Shown piece by piece: positions 22,571 through 33,558 of a DNA stretch of 64,000 nucleotides. The DNA is from Gonatopus flavifemur (Eukaryota; Arthropoda; Insecta; Hymenoptera; Dryinidae): positions 49,941,006 through 50,005,005 of the forward strand of contig JAFFJZ010000003.1 of the NCBI GenBank assembly GCA_018340375.1. The letters are read 5' to 3'. The number at the start of each line of letters is the position of its first letter. The first letter of the stretch is position 1. The notes under the pieces were generated by a model. The model had not been told where the DNA came from and did not search any database. It saw only the letters and a program-made list of their open reading frames with translations. The translations under genes were made by a program, and so were the position numbers.

Positions 22571-22954
22571 CACAATTTTTCAAACAATATTCCGCAGTAT
22601 TTTCAAAACGCGTTATCCGTTCAATACCAAAATCAATAGGCCTGGAGTTCTCTCTAAGACGAACATATGGGAAAAAACTATTCCAATCGGTGCATTCTGA
22701 GGGGAATTATCGTGCGCCAAAGAATCAGGTGTGTACATACATACACCCATCCACACACACATACACACAATTTTTGGAATCGCATTTTTTCGACGTTCTG
22801 GTGTGTTTGACAAAGGCGGAATACCTCCCACTGCATCATGGATTTTTGAGATGATCGCAATCATTCCCTTTTCTTATATATAAGGAACATGAAAGTGAAA
22901 AAACATTAGAAAATGAGTTTGGTATAAACTTTTTTCAAAAATCATTTTTATTCA

Positions 22955-23537
22955 TCAATATAATTTCTTTTTAGAGCGATATAATCTTTCCAACGCCTTT
23001 CCAACATTTCTATACCATGTTTATAGAAGGATTTATCCTTGGCTTCAAAATGGGCTTCAGTTCCGGCAATGACCTTCTCATTCGAGCCAATTTTTTTTCC
23101 CTGGGGCATTTTGTTGAGATCAGCAAAGAGCTAGTAATCGCTGGGGGCTTAATCTGGCGAATACGGGGGGTGGGGAAGCAACTCAAAGTCCAACTCGTTG
23201 AATTTTGCCATTGTTTTCATGGACTTGTGGCATGGTGCATTGTCTCGGTGAAAAAGGATTTTTTTCTCCTTCATGTGCATTTCTCCGATTTCAAAACACA
23301 GAAAACTGCTGGATTCGGGTTGGAAAAGCCTATCGAATGACGTATCACGAACCCCCCCCCGTCTTACTTGAGATTTTGGCCCCCCCACCCATCGTCCCCT
23401 ACAGGGCTGGGGAACTCAAAGTCCCCCGTTAAATTAGCCCTTGATCTTTCCTTCAATTAAAAAAAATTTGATCCAATTATCATGCTCCGTTCAAAAGTTA
23501 TGGGGGTGTTTCCAGACTTTTGCGCCACCCTGTATAT
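22955..23537 (-). pseudogene. Mariner transposase remnant
   Basis: The minus strand carries HRDNAPCHKSMKTMAKFNEL, then ELLPHPPYSPD and APSDY, ending ...FYKHGIEMLERRWKDYIALK. This is the C-terminal half of a mariner DDE transposase, with the second catalytic block HRDNA and the third block SPD-APSDY of the DD34D triad. Stops replace the residue after SPD and the one after APSDY. The N-terminal half is missing. The stretch ending CACCCTGTA at 23537 looks like a terminal repeat joined across a deletion. It cannot encode an active enzyme. Confidence 0.85.
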
Positions 23538-23539
23538 GG

Positions 23540-24205
23540 ACCCTATATCTCCTATATATCGCCTATATATGATCCATATAAAAGCCTTATACCATTAGGG
23601 ATGTTATTATATATTGAAAAAAATATCCTTCCCACGGGAATTGAATAAGGGTCTTCGGGATCGGACACCGTTGATTTATTACTCAACCCACCGTCGATCG
23701 TTTGAATGAAGATGCTTTTGTTGCGTATATTAACTTGCACTCATTCTTGGGACTTGAATATCTTAATAACTAAGCCGCGTTTGCATACAACCCCAACATA
23801 TCGTTATGCTCCACAGATTGATTTGAATGAAATACCTTGTTCACTTTCACCGTCAGTTTACGACAAGATACGAATTGGAAAAAATTTTCTCCAAACTTTT
23901 TTAAAAGTTTAGAAAAAATTTAAGTGAGTTTCCAAGTTTCTCAAGGTGCAAGCGTTCGCTGAAAACTGAATTTGTCAAATTCAAAAATTTCGACATATTG
24001 AAAACCAGAAATCACAATAAAAGATCAAAACTGCTACATATTTCATATTATCCATCGAAAAATTGAAAAATCATTCTTCCAAAAATATTCTGTTATCTAC
24101 CTACGTATAGCAAATGACACAGGTCAACAGAAAAAATTTTGTCCTCTGGTACCCGAGATTTGGAAACTAATTCGGAGTGCTTGTGGTGTGTTGAATGCGA
24201 AACGA
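23540..24205. other. Non-coding stretch
   Basis: Holds TATATGGACC-type repeats at 23535-23600. No gene seen. Confidence 0.4.
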
Positions 24206-24207
24206 AT

Positions 24208-24347
24208 ATCAGATTTCTTGGATCAGCTCAATCTCTCTTATCTTTTATAAATAATTTGCATATATAATCTATATAATGAATTTGTTGAGTGTTGAATTTT
24301 ATGTATAAAACATTATAAAAACACGAGCTGATCCAACAAATCTGATG
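24208..24347. mobile_element. Short MITE next to the BEL element
   Basis: CAGATTTCTTGGATCAGCTC and GAGCTGATCCAACAAATCTG are inverted with one mismatch. The interior is AT-rich. Confidence 0.65.
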
Positions 24348-24355
24348 TTGTTTTT

Positions 24356-25228
24356 AGTTACAAAAAGATTAGAAAAAATAGATTAAGAAAATAACGTATT
24401 CGATGAATCGTGCGTTTCCTGATTACAAGAATCGAAAGAAAAAGGCAGAACATATAACTTTGATAACCTTTAAGTGGATACCTGCGTTTGTCTCGGACCT
24501 TTCTTTCTATCGTATAGGTTAGTCCTCTTCTAACCAATGTGCTCTGATGGTAGCGCTGGTATCCTCTTAATATCAGACAAAAAAAAGAGAGGAAGAAACT
24601 GGATAACGCAATCTCGAATCAGGCTGTACAGCAGACGCCTAACAAGAGAGAAAAAGGGTTCACATAAGTGCCTTAAAGGCCTTGTATACAAAGCAAGATT
24701 GCAAATCTTACATAGCGCAACTAAGTTTTCCAAAGGTATGAATATATGAAGAACTAAAGCTGTGTACATAAAACCAGTTCTATTGTCTACAAGTAGCACA
24801 CTTCCACACTCTCATGCAAACACTCGCGAGTATCGTCGAACGATCGTCCGTTACGACCGCACAAGAAATCTCAATTAAGTAGCGAAGATAAACAAATTCT
24901 ACGTTTTCGTATTAGCGGACGCGCAGATTGCACCAGAGGGTGAGAAAAACGAACGAATTGATCAGTTGGATCGACTTATGGAAAACCGCGGGAAAAACAC
25001 TTCAAAGAATCGTAATAGCGTAGGACTTCTTGGTGTCGTAACGAGCGTACCGAAGCGACTGACTTACATCACACATACTCCTAATTTCACACCTCCAAAC
25101 GTATCTCTTGAAATCAGGTGACCAGAGAGGACATTGAACCCGGATGTGCGAGCGAGCAAAGCGTTCAAACCTCTCTCTCGACGCCTTCTCTCTTGCAAAT
25201 TTCAAATATAGCGGAATCATCCGCAACA
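24356..25228 (-). repeat. 3' LTR of the BEL/Pao element
   Basis: In sense orientation it starts TGTTGCGGATGATTCCGC and ends ...GTAACT. It is nearly identical to 31058-31819 except for an extra block of about 97 bp (about 24469-24565) and an extra 13 bp near 24719. Confidence 0.9.
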
Positions 25229-25241
25229 TTCCGCCCGCCTC
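25229..25241 (-). other. Polypurine tract
   Basis: The minus strand reads GAGGCGGGCGGAA immediately before the 3' LTR, where plus-strand priming occurs in LTR elements. Confidence 0.65.
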
Positions 25242-25627
25242 GTTCAATCCTTCGTGCAGGATGAACGAAACGCAAGATATAGCACTTATAAACTTGAATA
25301 ACTAGGTAATTATATTAAGATTGAGCATTCAATCGCAAGCATCAGACTCATGACTCAAATGAGTCGGTAAAATACACAACTTCGAAACGGGTCTCTTATA
25401 AACCCCCGAGACAGTTTCCAGGGTCACCACGCGAACCAAACCATCAGAGCCGGAATGGCATTTCAAAACCCGACCCATTCCCATTTGGACGGCGGCAGGT
25501 TAGGGTTATTGAGTAAAACTAAATCTCCCTGCGAGACGTTATACTGCCTTAGATGCCAACGTGAACGTTGCTGGAGCGAATGGAGATAGTCAGTAGACCG
25601 TCGTTTCCCAAAGTACTCGACAATTCT
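25242..25627 (-). pseudogene. Degraded 3' end of pol (DUF5641-type tail)
   Basis: Beyond a stop at 25628, the frame still reads EYFGKRRSTDYLHSLQQRSR and NVSQGDLVLLNNPNLPPSKW, typical of the last domain of BEL/Pao polyproteins. A frameshift and further stops follow. Confidence 0.7.
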
Positions 25628-26671
25628 CTAAACCATTTGCCAGCGAGAAAGTCGACTTTCCCTGATATCTAATACCGAGGGTGTAGGCACCGCCACCAGC
25701 GCTGACCCAATCAGGAAATGCCCAGGAGTAAGAGCATCCAACGACCGAATGTCGTCGTGGAGCGGACCTATTGGTCGACTATTCAGGCAGGCCTCGATCC
25801 TGCAAAGGACCGTAAAAAATTCCTCTTTTGTAGGAAGCATTGATCCCAATACCCGTCGTAAATGAAACTTTACGCTCTTGACCCCTGATTCCCGAAGACC
25901 CCCGAAGTGAGGCGCCCCAGGTGGAATAAACTCCCAACGCACAGCGTTATTAGATACGTGGGCCTTAATCACTGGATCGTGGATTGCATCTTTGAATGCG
26001 TGAACTAATCCCTCTTCGGCGCCAACGAAATTCGTTCCATTGTCCGAATAAACGACTGCTGGAAGGCCCCTTCTTGCCACGAAACGATCGGACGCAGCGA
26101 GGAAGTCGTTAGCAGAATAACCATCAACTAATTCTAAGTGTACTGCTTTTGTGACCATACATATGAACAACGACACATAAGTCTTATAAGTTTGTTGCCC
26201 CCGGCTTTTCCAAGGACGAATGAGATAGGGCCCAGCAAAATCAACCCCGCTGTGAGCAAATGGGCGAGAATAATTCACCCTATAAGCAGGTAAGGAACCC
26301 ATGAGCTGAGTTGGCGCAACTGCCCTCATACGAGTACACCTGACGCAGTCGTGAACGCATCGTTTAATCAGAGCTCTAGCTCCTATGACCCAATACCTAA
26401 GTCGCAAGACTTGCAGCATCAACTGCACCCCTCCATGCAGGGTTCGGAAATGCAGATCACGTATTATAAGGTCCGTGATCTCGCATCTTGGAAGAAGGAT
26501 TGGATGCTTCTCAGCATGGGATAGAGCGGACCACTTAAGCCGCCCCCAACCGGTATCACACCCTGCTCGCTTAGAAATGGATCCAACCTTAACAAGCAGC
26601 TCTTTCTGAGAACTGACTCCTTTTGATTGAGAACCTTCAACTCTTGCGCGAAGTAAATACTTTGCAAACAC
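25628..26671 (-). pseudogene. BEL/Pao integrase
   Basis: This 347-codon block begins with a zinc-binding region (H74, H79, C109, C112 in HFRTLHGG...CVHDCVRC). The DDE core follows: D144 in SGVDFAGPYL, D210 in VYSDNGTNFVG and E261 in RESGVKSVKF. Integrase inserts the cDNA into host chromosomes. The catalytic triad is kept here, but the block is cut off from the upstream pol by a frameshift in a G run near 26546 and ends at a stop at 25628. Confidence 0.9.
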
Positions 26672-27102
26672 TTAACCCACCAATCTTCGGCTTCGGAGAG
26701 CTCAACAGCAGTGATGGTGGTATCGTGATGCACAACTTCCTTTTTCTGAGCGAGATCAATAAATCTCTTGCAATAGCAAAATACACGCAATAATCCAGTC
26801 CAAGACGAAACTGGTCTAAAGGGTGACCACAAGTCTTCTCTAGTTACGGTTAAAGAAACCTGAGCATCCTCCTGCTCTTCCGATTCCTTAGGAACTGAAC
26901 CAAGAGGCTCTGAAGGCCAAAATTCGGAAGATAACTTCAACCATTCGGGCCCTTGCCACCACCTAGCATCGGTGACCAGGCTACTGGCAGTCACGCCGCG
27001 TGAAGCTGCGTCAGCTGGGTTCTCAATCCCAGGGACATGCCTCCATGAAGCAATCTCGGTCAAAGATTGAATCTTCGATACCCTGTTCGCAACAAAATCC
27101 AT
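26464..27102 (-). pseudogene. BEL/Pao pol: region from RNase H to integrase
   Basis: The block opens near ANRVSKIQSLTEIASWRHVP and GIENPADAASRG, conserved in the Pao RNase H/linker region. Its last part (LRLDPFLSEQGVIPVGG) is the start of the integrase module before the frame is lost. Just upstream, CWSDLAVTLAWI in another frame shows a frameshift at about 27100. Confidence 0.85.
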
Positions 27103-27139
27103 GCCAGTGTGACAGCTAAGTCAGACCAACACCAAATGT

Positions 27140-27613
27140 TCACGAAACGAAATGAATGAGATTTGCGAACAGATGAGCCGCGCATAACTCTAACCTCGGT
27201 ATGGTAACCGTCTTGAGAGGAGAAACCCTTGTTTTTGAAATAATGAGAGATACTCGCACTCTCCCAGGAGAATCCTCAACTACGAGGTAAACCACCGCTG
27301 CATATGCGGCATTCGACGCATCTGAGAATCCATGAATATGAATCTTCTGCGAAGAACTAGAGATACCAGTCCAACGAGGGACTGAGACCCGCCGTAAAAG
27401 AGAAAGTTCATGGTAATACACTGTACATCTGCGTTCTAAACCGGCTGGGAGAGCAGTATCCCAACCCAAATTCTGGGACCAAAACGTTTGCAAGAGTATC
27501 TTCGCGGACACCGTCACCGGAGGAACCCACCCCAAGGGGTCGAAATTTTGCAGGACGAAGGAGAGAAACGATCTCTTAGTAAAAGCGTTAATTTCTGGAA
27601 GAGAGATCTGCAT
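27140..27613 (-). pseudogene. BEL/Pao pol: Peptidase_A17-like segment and RNase H start
   Basis: Conserved TKRSFLSFVLQNFDPLGWVP and later HGFSDASNAAYAAVVYLV are typical of BEL/Pao pol between the reverse transcriptase and RNase H. The aspartate in FSDASN fits the first RNase H acidic residue. An in-frame stop at 27650 precedes it and a frameshift near 27125 follows. Confidence 0.85.
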
Positions 27614-27649
27614 ACGGAAGACGTCTGAAAGCGGACTCCATGCGACTCC

Positions 27650-27910
27650 CTAAACCTTCAAACAATCGTCATTCTGGAGCGATTTCTCCCCACTCATTCT
27701 GGAATCTGCATCATCGATGTCTTCCAGTAATTCCACAGAATTTGCGGCCCATTTTTTGAGCTGAAAACCGCCTGCCATGAGCGAACCCACGAGCTGACGG
27801 CGCAACCCTTTGGCTTCAGCAACATTATCCGCTCCAAACATGATATCGTCTACGTAGATATCATGCAGCAAAATCGAAGAAGCCTGCGGAAATTTCTCTG
27901 CCTCGTCCAA
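27650..27910 (-). pseudogene. BEL/Pao reverse transcriptase: YVDD block
   Basis: SSILLHDIYVDDIMFGADNV contains the catalytic YVDD. The frame joins the preceding block only after a one-base shift in a T run at about 27940. Confidence 0.9.
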
Positions 27911-27932
27911 AGTTAACTGACGAATGGCACGA

Positions 27933-28775
27933 TTAGCCGGAAAATGGGGTGTTAGCAGTACCGTATGTCACTGTCAACAATTGATAAGAGTCCATCCCGA
28001 GCGCGGCATTTGAGCGCCAACAAATCCTTTGCATGTCTAAGTCACGCTCATCAACCAAAATCTGTCGGAACATCTTTTCGATGTCTGTACTGTAGACGAA
28101 ACGGTGATTGCACCACCTGCAAATCAGAGCAGACAAATCTGACTGCAGTTTTGGACCTACCATCAAAAAATCATTCAAAGATTTACCGTTGGAAGCTTTC
28201 ATAGCAGCATTGAAAACAACCCTTATCTTTGAAACAGAATCTATACATCTCCAAACTGGATGGTGAGGAAAGTACACAGCATTGTCATGGATAGCAGCAT
28301 TCGGAACTAGGCGCATGTGACCCACATTTGAATATTCTCGCATGAATTTATTATACTCCTCGTAGCGAGTATCATTTACTTTCACGCGAGCCTCTATTTT
28401 GCGGAACAAATTCATTGCAATCCCCGCTGAACCGGGCAAATCGGGCAACGAATCTGATTTCAAAGGTAACCTTACCACATATCCTCTTGACTCCAACCGA
28501 TGATGTGTACGAAGAAAATGCTCTTCGCACTGAAATTCTTCCTTTGACCAAGGCAACGACTTTGGGATGTCTTCCAATTCCCACAAGCGAGTAGAAGACT
28601 GAGAAAGCTCGTCACAATTGCATGCATGATTTACAGAAATCGTGCATGAAAGATTACAGGCTGAGATTGGGCAACTCCCGAAAATAACCCACCCAAAAAC
28701 GGTGTTCTGAGCGACCGGTGCACCCTGTGAACCACTTTTGATATCACTCAAAAGAACTTGACCCAGAAAATCGGA
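27933..28775 (-). pseudogene. BEL/Pao pol: protease end and N-terminal RT
   Basis: After GSQGAPVAQNTVFGWVIFG (end of the protease/linker region), the RT begins with IRVVFNAAMK...SLNDFLMVGP and FVYSTDIEKMFRQILVDERD, containing the first catalytic aspartate. It is in the same frame as gag but separated by a TGA at 28776-28778. Confidence 0.9.
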
Positions 28776-30536
28776 TCAAATAATTAGTTCTATGGGATCA
28801 CTCTTTTGAGGCACAGGATCAGCAAACTGTAAATGGCGCAAATGAGCCCACGCAGAATTGAACCCAGTCATCCCGGAAATGTAAGATGTGAGCCGTGGAA
28901 GTACATACGCTCCAAGTTTGATCTCAGCGCCCCTCCCGGACCCAGGCATAACCGTTAAATGCGTAGCGGAAGTGATTCTATTGATGCGCTCGTCTCCCAT
29001 CACGCTCACGGTGGCATCAACTTCCTCTCTGCGTAATTGCAGATTATCAACGATATTACTAGCCAAGAACGTTGCTTGACTCCCTTGATCTATTAAGGCC
29101 CGAACACGGCAGTATCTACCGTTATCGGCTTTGATGACGACAATAGCTGTCGGTAGCAGAACAGCCGTGCGCGAATCACATGCAGCAAGTGAAGAACATA
29201 ATGCGGAGTTGCTACTAGATTCATTTGCAGTAGCTGTGTTCCGAGATGACCCAGCCTGACCCACCGTGGCCAACTGTGCATTAGACGGAGCTGCTGCGTT
29301 CTCCATCTCAAAAGATCTATGCAGTAACGAATGATGCTTGCGTTTGCATGTCACACACACATTCGGACTATTACAATTTTGAATGGTGTGACCTGAACTT
29401 AAACAATTAAAACAACATCGATTTTGTTCGATTATACTGTATCTACCTTGAATCGAATTATCTTTGAATTTTGCACATTGATAAATTCTATGGTTACCAT
29501 GGCAAAGAATAAATTTGTCCGAAGAGACATTGGTTTGAAGGACTCGAACGGGCTTCGACGTGAGTTTATTCTGCTTGGCAGAAAGTGCCTGATTCAAAGA
29601 TCTCTGAGCACCAGATGACTCGAGCGCTCGAACGGTAGCAGACAAAAAAGACTTGAATCTTGCGAAACTCGGAATCTCAGTAGAATCTTTGAGTTCGAAT
29701 TCCCATTCTTGCCTTGTTTGCCCATCCAACTTACTTGAAGTAATGAAGTTAATCATTAAATCCCCATCATCGTTGCAGATGTTCAAATTGCGCAAAGCAG
29801 TTACCGCATTACTTGTAGAATCGAGCAGAGCACGAAGATCCTTGGCAGTGCGCAATCTAACTGGAGCGAGAGAGACGAAACTGTCCAAATATGCGTCCAC
29901 GATGAGCCTCTTATTCTCGTACCGTTCCACCAATGCGTCCCAAGCGGTTGTAAAATTCGCATCTGTCATCGGTAAATTTTCGATGAGCAACAGCGCTTTC
30001 CCAGACAAGCAAGATTTCAGGAACTGTAATTTTTGGACTGCAGACGTGTCCGGAAACGAACCAAATATTGAATTGAATTGATCTTTGAAAGAGTTCCATT
30101 TCATATAAGACCCAGCAAACTTCGAAAGATCGAGCCGAGGTAAATGAAATGGCCTTGAAGCATGGTGCTCATGCGAAGATGCAGTTGAAACATTGATTGC
30201 AGCCGCCGGACCCTCAAGGTCGGAAAGCATCCGCATGTAGTCCTTTATGGACTCCTCGTATGCGTCTTCAACCATCTGAAATTGATTGTGGGTGAAATAC
30301 TGGAGTTCTTTCTTTTTCTCCTCTGTCGTAGCGACAGTGATCTTTGCATGAAGGACACGCGCCTCATCCCAATAACTTTCAACGTGCTCCAACCGTTTAT
30401 TAATATTCGCAATAGTGAAACTTGCAACACCGGACTTTTTGAAATTATTCACATTGCGTTGAACCAAACCAAATGTGGTATGCAATGATGCGAGCATTTC
30501 TGATACATCGATTTTTGATTGACAAAGGGATGACAC
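28776..30536 (-). CDS. gag: BEL/Pao gag-protease, 586 codons
   Basis: The open frame starts MSSLCQSKIDVSEML. Residues about 130-280 (LPRLDLSKFAGSYMKWNSFK onward) match the DUF1759 gag region. A CCHC knuckle at C375-C378-H383-C388 (CFNCLSSGHTIQNC) is followed by CVTCKRKHHSLLH. A retropepsin-like motif LIDQGSQATFL lies at 481-491. Gag packages element RNA, and the protease cuts the polyprotein. The frame ends at a TGA, beyond which coding similarity continues uninterrupted in the same frame, so this stop is a nonsense change and not the natural end. Confidence 0.9.
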   Translation of the reverse strand: MSSLCQSKIDVSEMLASLHTTFGLVQRNVNNFKKSGVASFTIANINKRLEHVESYWDEARVLHAKITVATTEEKKKELQYFTHNQFQMVEDAYEESIKDYMRMLSDLEGPAAAINVSTASSHEHHASRPFHLPRLDLSKFAGSYMKWNSFKDQFNSIFGSFPDTSAVQKLQFLKSCLSGKALLLIENLPMTDANFTTAWDALVERYENKRLIVDAYLDSFVSLAPVRLRTAKDLRALLDSTSNAVTALRNLNICNDDGDLMINFITSSKLDGQTRQEWEFELKDSTEIPSFARFKSFLSATVRALESSGAQRSLNQALSAKQNKLTSKPVRVLQTNVSSDKFILCHGNHRIYQCAKFKDNSIQGRYSIIEQNRCCFNCLSSGHTIQNCNSPNVCVTCKRKHHSLLHRSFEMENAAAPSNAQLATVGQAGSSRNTATANESSSNSALCSSLAACDSRTAVLLPTAIVVIKADNGRYCRVRALIDQGSQATFLASNIVDNLQLRREEVDATVSVMGDERINRITSATHLTVMPGSGRGAEIKLGAYVLPRLTSYISGMTGFNSAWAHLRHLQFADPVPQKSDPIELII

Positions 30537-31035
30537 AGCGAGGAAAATTTATCCAAAGGGTATAATAAAAGAAGGTTTTTTCCAAAATCAGAATCGAATA
30601 ACAGCTGATTTCAAATTATCAAAACTGTTGAATGTGATTTTCATATAAGAGTGTACTCACCTGTCAATCCAATGTAATAGACGACGTCGATGTACCGTGA
30701 ACCGTACGCGTCAATCGATTTGCGCAACTATTTCCTCCTCACTCGGAATCTTTCCCCTTTGCAGACGTAGGAGAAGCTCTCGAGGATGACGAAGACGGCC
30801 GACGACGTCACGTTGGTTTGGCGGCAATAGATTTACAAACACATGTGCACCACGTATTCGTGTGAACTCAGCACTTGGTAACACGGAGAGCCGATAAACG
30901 AATGCGCGGGAATCGACTCATGAACAAAGACAGAGAGTCAAACAAAGTCAAAGATGGCGGGAAACGAATCAAAAGATTCACAAGCAATGCGAATTGATAA
31001 AAAAAACGAACGTCTTTCTCTCTTGTTACAGCCTG
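30537..31035 (-). other. BEL/Pao 5' leader
   Basis: About 0.5 kb between primer-binding site and gag start. It has no frame of note and would hold packaging signals. Possibly GC-richer than the surrounding DNA. Confidence 0.5.
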
Positions 31036-31053
31036 ATCCGGCTCGAAGGACCA
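31036..31053 (-). other. Primer-binding site, matches tRNA-Tyr 3' end
   Basis: The minus strand reads TGGTCCTTCGAGCCGGAT, four bases after the 5' LTR. The plus strand ATCCGGCTCGAAGGACCA ends in CCA and, as I recall it, equals the T-arm/acceptor 3' end of insect tRNA-Tyr. Confidence 0.8.
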
Positions 31054-31057
31054 GAAT

Positions 31058-31819
31058 AGTTACGGAAAGATTAGAAAAAAAAGATTGAGAGAATAACGTA
31101 TTCGATGAATCGTGCGTTTCCTGATTACAAGAATCGAAAGAAAAAGGCAGAACATATAACTTTGATAACCATTAATATCAGACAAAAAAAAGAGAGGAAG
31201 AAACTGAATAACGCAATCTCGAATCAGGCTGTACAGCAGACGCCTAACAAGAGAGAAAAAGGGTTCACATGAGTGCCTTAAAGGCTTTGTATACAAAGCA
31301 AGATTGCAAATCTTACATAGCGCAAAGGTATGAATACATGAGGAACTAAAGCGGTGTACATAAAACCAGTTCTATTGTCTATAAGTAGCACACTTCCACA
31401 CTCTCATGCATACACTCGCGAGTATCGTCGAACGATCGTCCGTTACGACCGCACAAGAAATCTCAATTAAGCAGCGAAGATATACAAATTCTACGTTTTC
31501 GTATGAGCGGACGCGCAGATTGTACCAGAGGGTGAGAAAACAAACGAATTGATCAGTTGGATCGACTTATGGAAAACCGTGGGAAAAACACTTCAAAGAA
31601 TCGTAATAGCGTAGGACTTCTTGGTGTCGTAACGAGCGTACCGAAGCGACTGACTTACATCACACATACTCCTAATTTCACACCTCCAAACGTATCTCTT
31701 GAAATCAGGTGACCAGAGAGGACATTGAACCCGGATGTGCGAGCGAGCAAAGCGTTCAAACCTCTCTCTCGACGCCTTCTCTCTTGCAAATTTCAAATAT
31801 AGCGGAATCATCCGCAACA
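31058..31819 (-). repeat. 5' LTR of the BEL/Pao element
   Basis: 762 bp, sense ends TGTTGCGG and GTAACT. It matches the 3' LTR apart from small changes and the ~97-bp block it lacks. It would carry the promoter. I did not identify a TATA box with confidence. Confidence 0.9.
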
Positions 31820-31825
31820 GTTTTT

Positions 31826-32950
31826 TTTTTCCAGTGCTCTAAAACTACTCCGAATCAGTTCTCAAACTTCATGCAACAAAATGGCTGTTGACCAGGGTGA
31901 TTATACTGCATATTATGATTCATATATGTTTTTGACCTTTTTCTGCAAACCAAGGTAGATAGCGGTCCTGGATTCCTCGAATTCCTGGAATTGCCCTGGA
32001 ATTTGGATTGTCCTTGCAAAATCCTGAAAAATTCTGGATTTTCGTTTTGTGTCCTGGAATTTTTTTCAAATTAAATAAAGTCCGTTTTTTGTTAGAACTG
32101 TTCTATATTTTAGATTGGGGTTTCAAATTCTTATGGATTTTGTCCGTCTGTGGGAATTTCCTAATTCACTTTTACTTTGTTCCAGAGTGTCTGAGACAAA
32201 TCATTCTTCTTGCAATTTGTTAAGCTCATTGAGTATACGAGGCTTATTTTTTGACTGATTGGGTTTTGAAAATGTGACTGGAGAATGAATTTTGCCGATA
32301 TTGACGATTTGTGACTCAATTTTTTGTAACTCTGATGAAAATGCACAGATCGAAATGAATTCCTTGAGGAAAATCTTCATCTAAATGAGTGAATTCGCGG
32401 ATAAGAGTTGCACCGAGGAAAATTGTACATCTGGATGTATTTTGATTAATTGAACTCATTCGAACTGAATTTCTATTCAAATATGAACCCAATGAAGTTT
32501 GAGTTTGATCGAATGAAAAATTCTTTACATCCGGATAAATTTTCATCCATTTCAAACAACATTTACTTGGATCAAGTAAAATTTTATCGGACACAATGAA
32601 ATGTCCAGGACCATGATAAAAGGATTCGATAAATCAAATAAGATTGATTCATAGCAAACTAATCTATGCTTGGATACGGCCTGAGAAATATTCAGCAACA
32701 TTTATTTCATCAAATAGTTGATGAATACAACACATATTTTTATTAAGCTGAAGTTAGCGAACGAGTGGCGTTGGTTTGGAGCGGACTAAACTTGAATGTC
32801 TTGATGAAGTTGGTTGTTGAATGGTTGAATAAGGAAAAATGAATCATGCTAGAGCATTCTTTTATAGATTTTCAATCGTTAAATCGACTCAAATAGATTT
32901 GAAGGTGAAAAAATACAGCCTCTTATGAGTTTTTATGAGGAAAAGAGGGC
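31826..32950. other. AT-rich DNA without recognised gene
   Basis: Contains a CCTGGAATT-rich patch at 31970-32065. Mirrored GAAAATTTTCATCC-like words at 32350-32600 may be an old MITE, but I cannot set ends. Confidence 0.35.
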
Positions 32951-32953
32951 AAC

Positions 32954-33166
32954 ATGATAGGAGATTTTGCGTTAGGAAAAAGAAATGAAAGAGGACAACG
33001 TTTAATCGAATTCTGTAAAAGCGATAAAATGGTTATTACCAACACATTATTCAAAAATCATCCAAGAAGAATCTATACTTGGAAAATGCCAGGTGATACA
33101 GCAAGATATCAAATTGATTACATATTCGCAAAACAAAGATTGAGATTCAAAAATTTGATCAACAAG
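32954..33166 (+). pseudogene. RTE-like LINE, endonuclease fragment (5' part)
   Basis: GKRNERGQRLIEFCKSDKMV, then ITNTLFKNHPRRIYTW and YQIDYIFAKQR, are the C-terminal endonuclease blocks of RTE-type LINEs, whose endonuclease nicks the target for reverse transcription. The start is truncated at about 32950. The frame breaks at FKNLIN where another LINE inserts, and resumes at 37336. Confidence 0.85.
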
Positions 33167-33558
33167 ACGCCATGCGAGTTTGACGTGCATTTGCTGCTCC
33201 GATAATTTTCTCATCCGTTGCTTTTAATAGTGTCTATTTGACCGCTATTCAGTTTGCTCGGTATAGTGTCTTTTACTGTGCATCTCGTGTAGTATTTCAC
33301 TTTCCGGTTTGTGCCTTAACTTCCACGTTTTTACTGATTTGAAATCATCATTTGTCGAAAAGTTTCGTCTCACGGATACAGTAGCCTAACATACATAGTG
33401 TATAACTTACATTGCTTATAACATAACATACTTACATTGCCGCTTCGTTGTGTGAAACGAAAACAATAAACAGACCATTATTCGTGTATGTGTGTTGCGT
33501 GTTACTAGTACCAGTGATTATCATCTGCTCTACGTTTTGATCTTTTCATATATTTAAA

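Larger units (their letters stand above)
24356..31819 (-). mobile_element. Full-length BEL/Pao LTR retrotransposon, inactivated
   Basis: Two direct LTRs (24356-25228 and 31058-31819) enclose a minus-strand gag-protease and pol. The integration site shows GTTTTT at both ends (24350-24355, 31820-31825). A primer-binding site and a polypurine tract lie just inside the LTRs. Domain order is gag with CCHC knuckles, protease, reverse transcriptase, RNase H region, then integrase. That order, and the gag-like and C-terminal domains, are those of BEL/Pao. At least two in-frame stops in pol upstream of the integrase, another at its end and several frameshifts make it non-functional. No envelope-like gene is seen. 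Confidence 0.93.

Noticed and set aside
22720..22775. A secreted or membrane protein in the ACACAC-rich stretch
   Set aside because: Short CA-rich low-complexity sequence; no splice sites or conserved motif.
23149..23388. An intact mariner transposase exon
   Set aside because: It is only the C-terminal half; stops at two conserved residues and a missing N-terminus show a relic.
24320..24350. Left LTR starting further left because of a shared GATCC phrase with 31030-31050
   Set aside because: That phrase belongs to the inverted end of the MITE at 24208-24347 on one side and the primer-binding site on the other. GTTTTT flanks support 24356.
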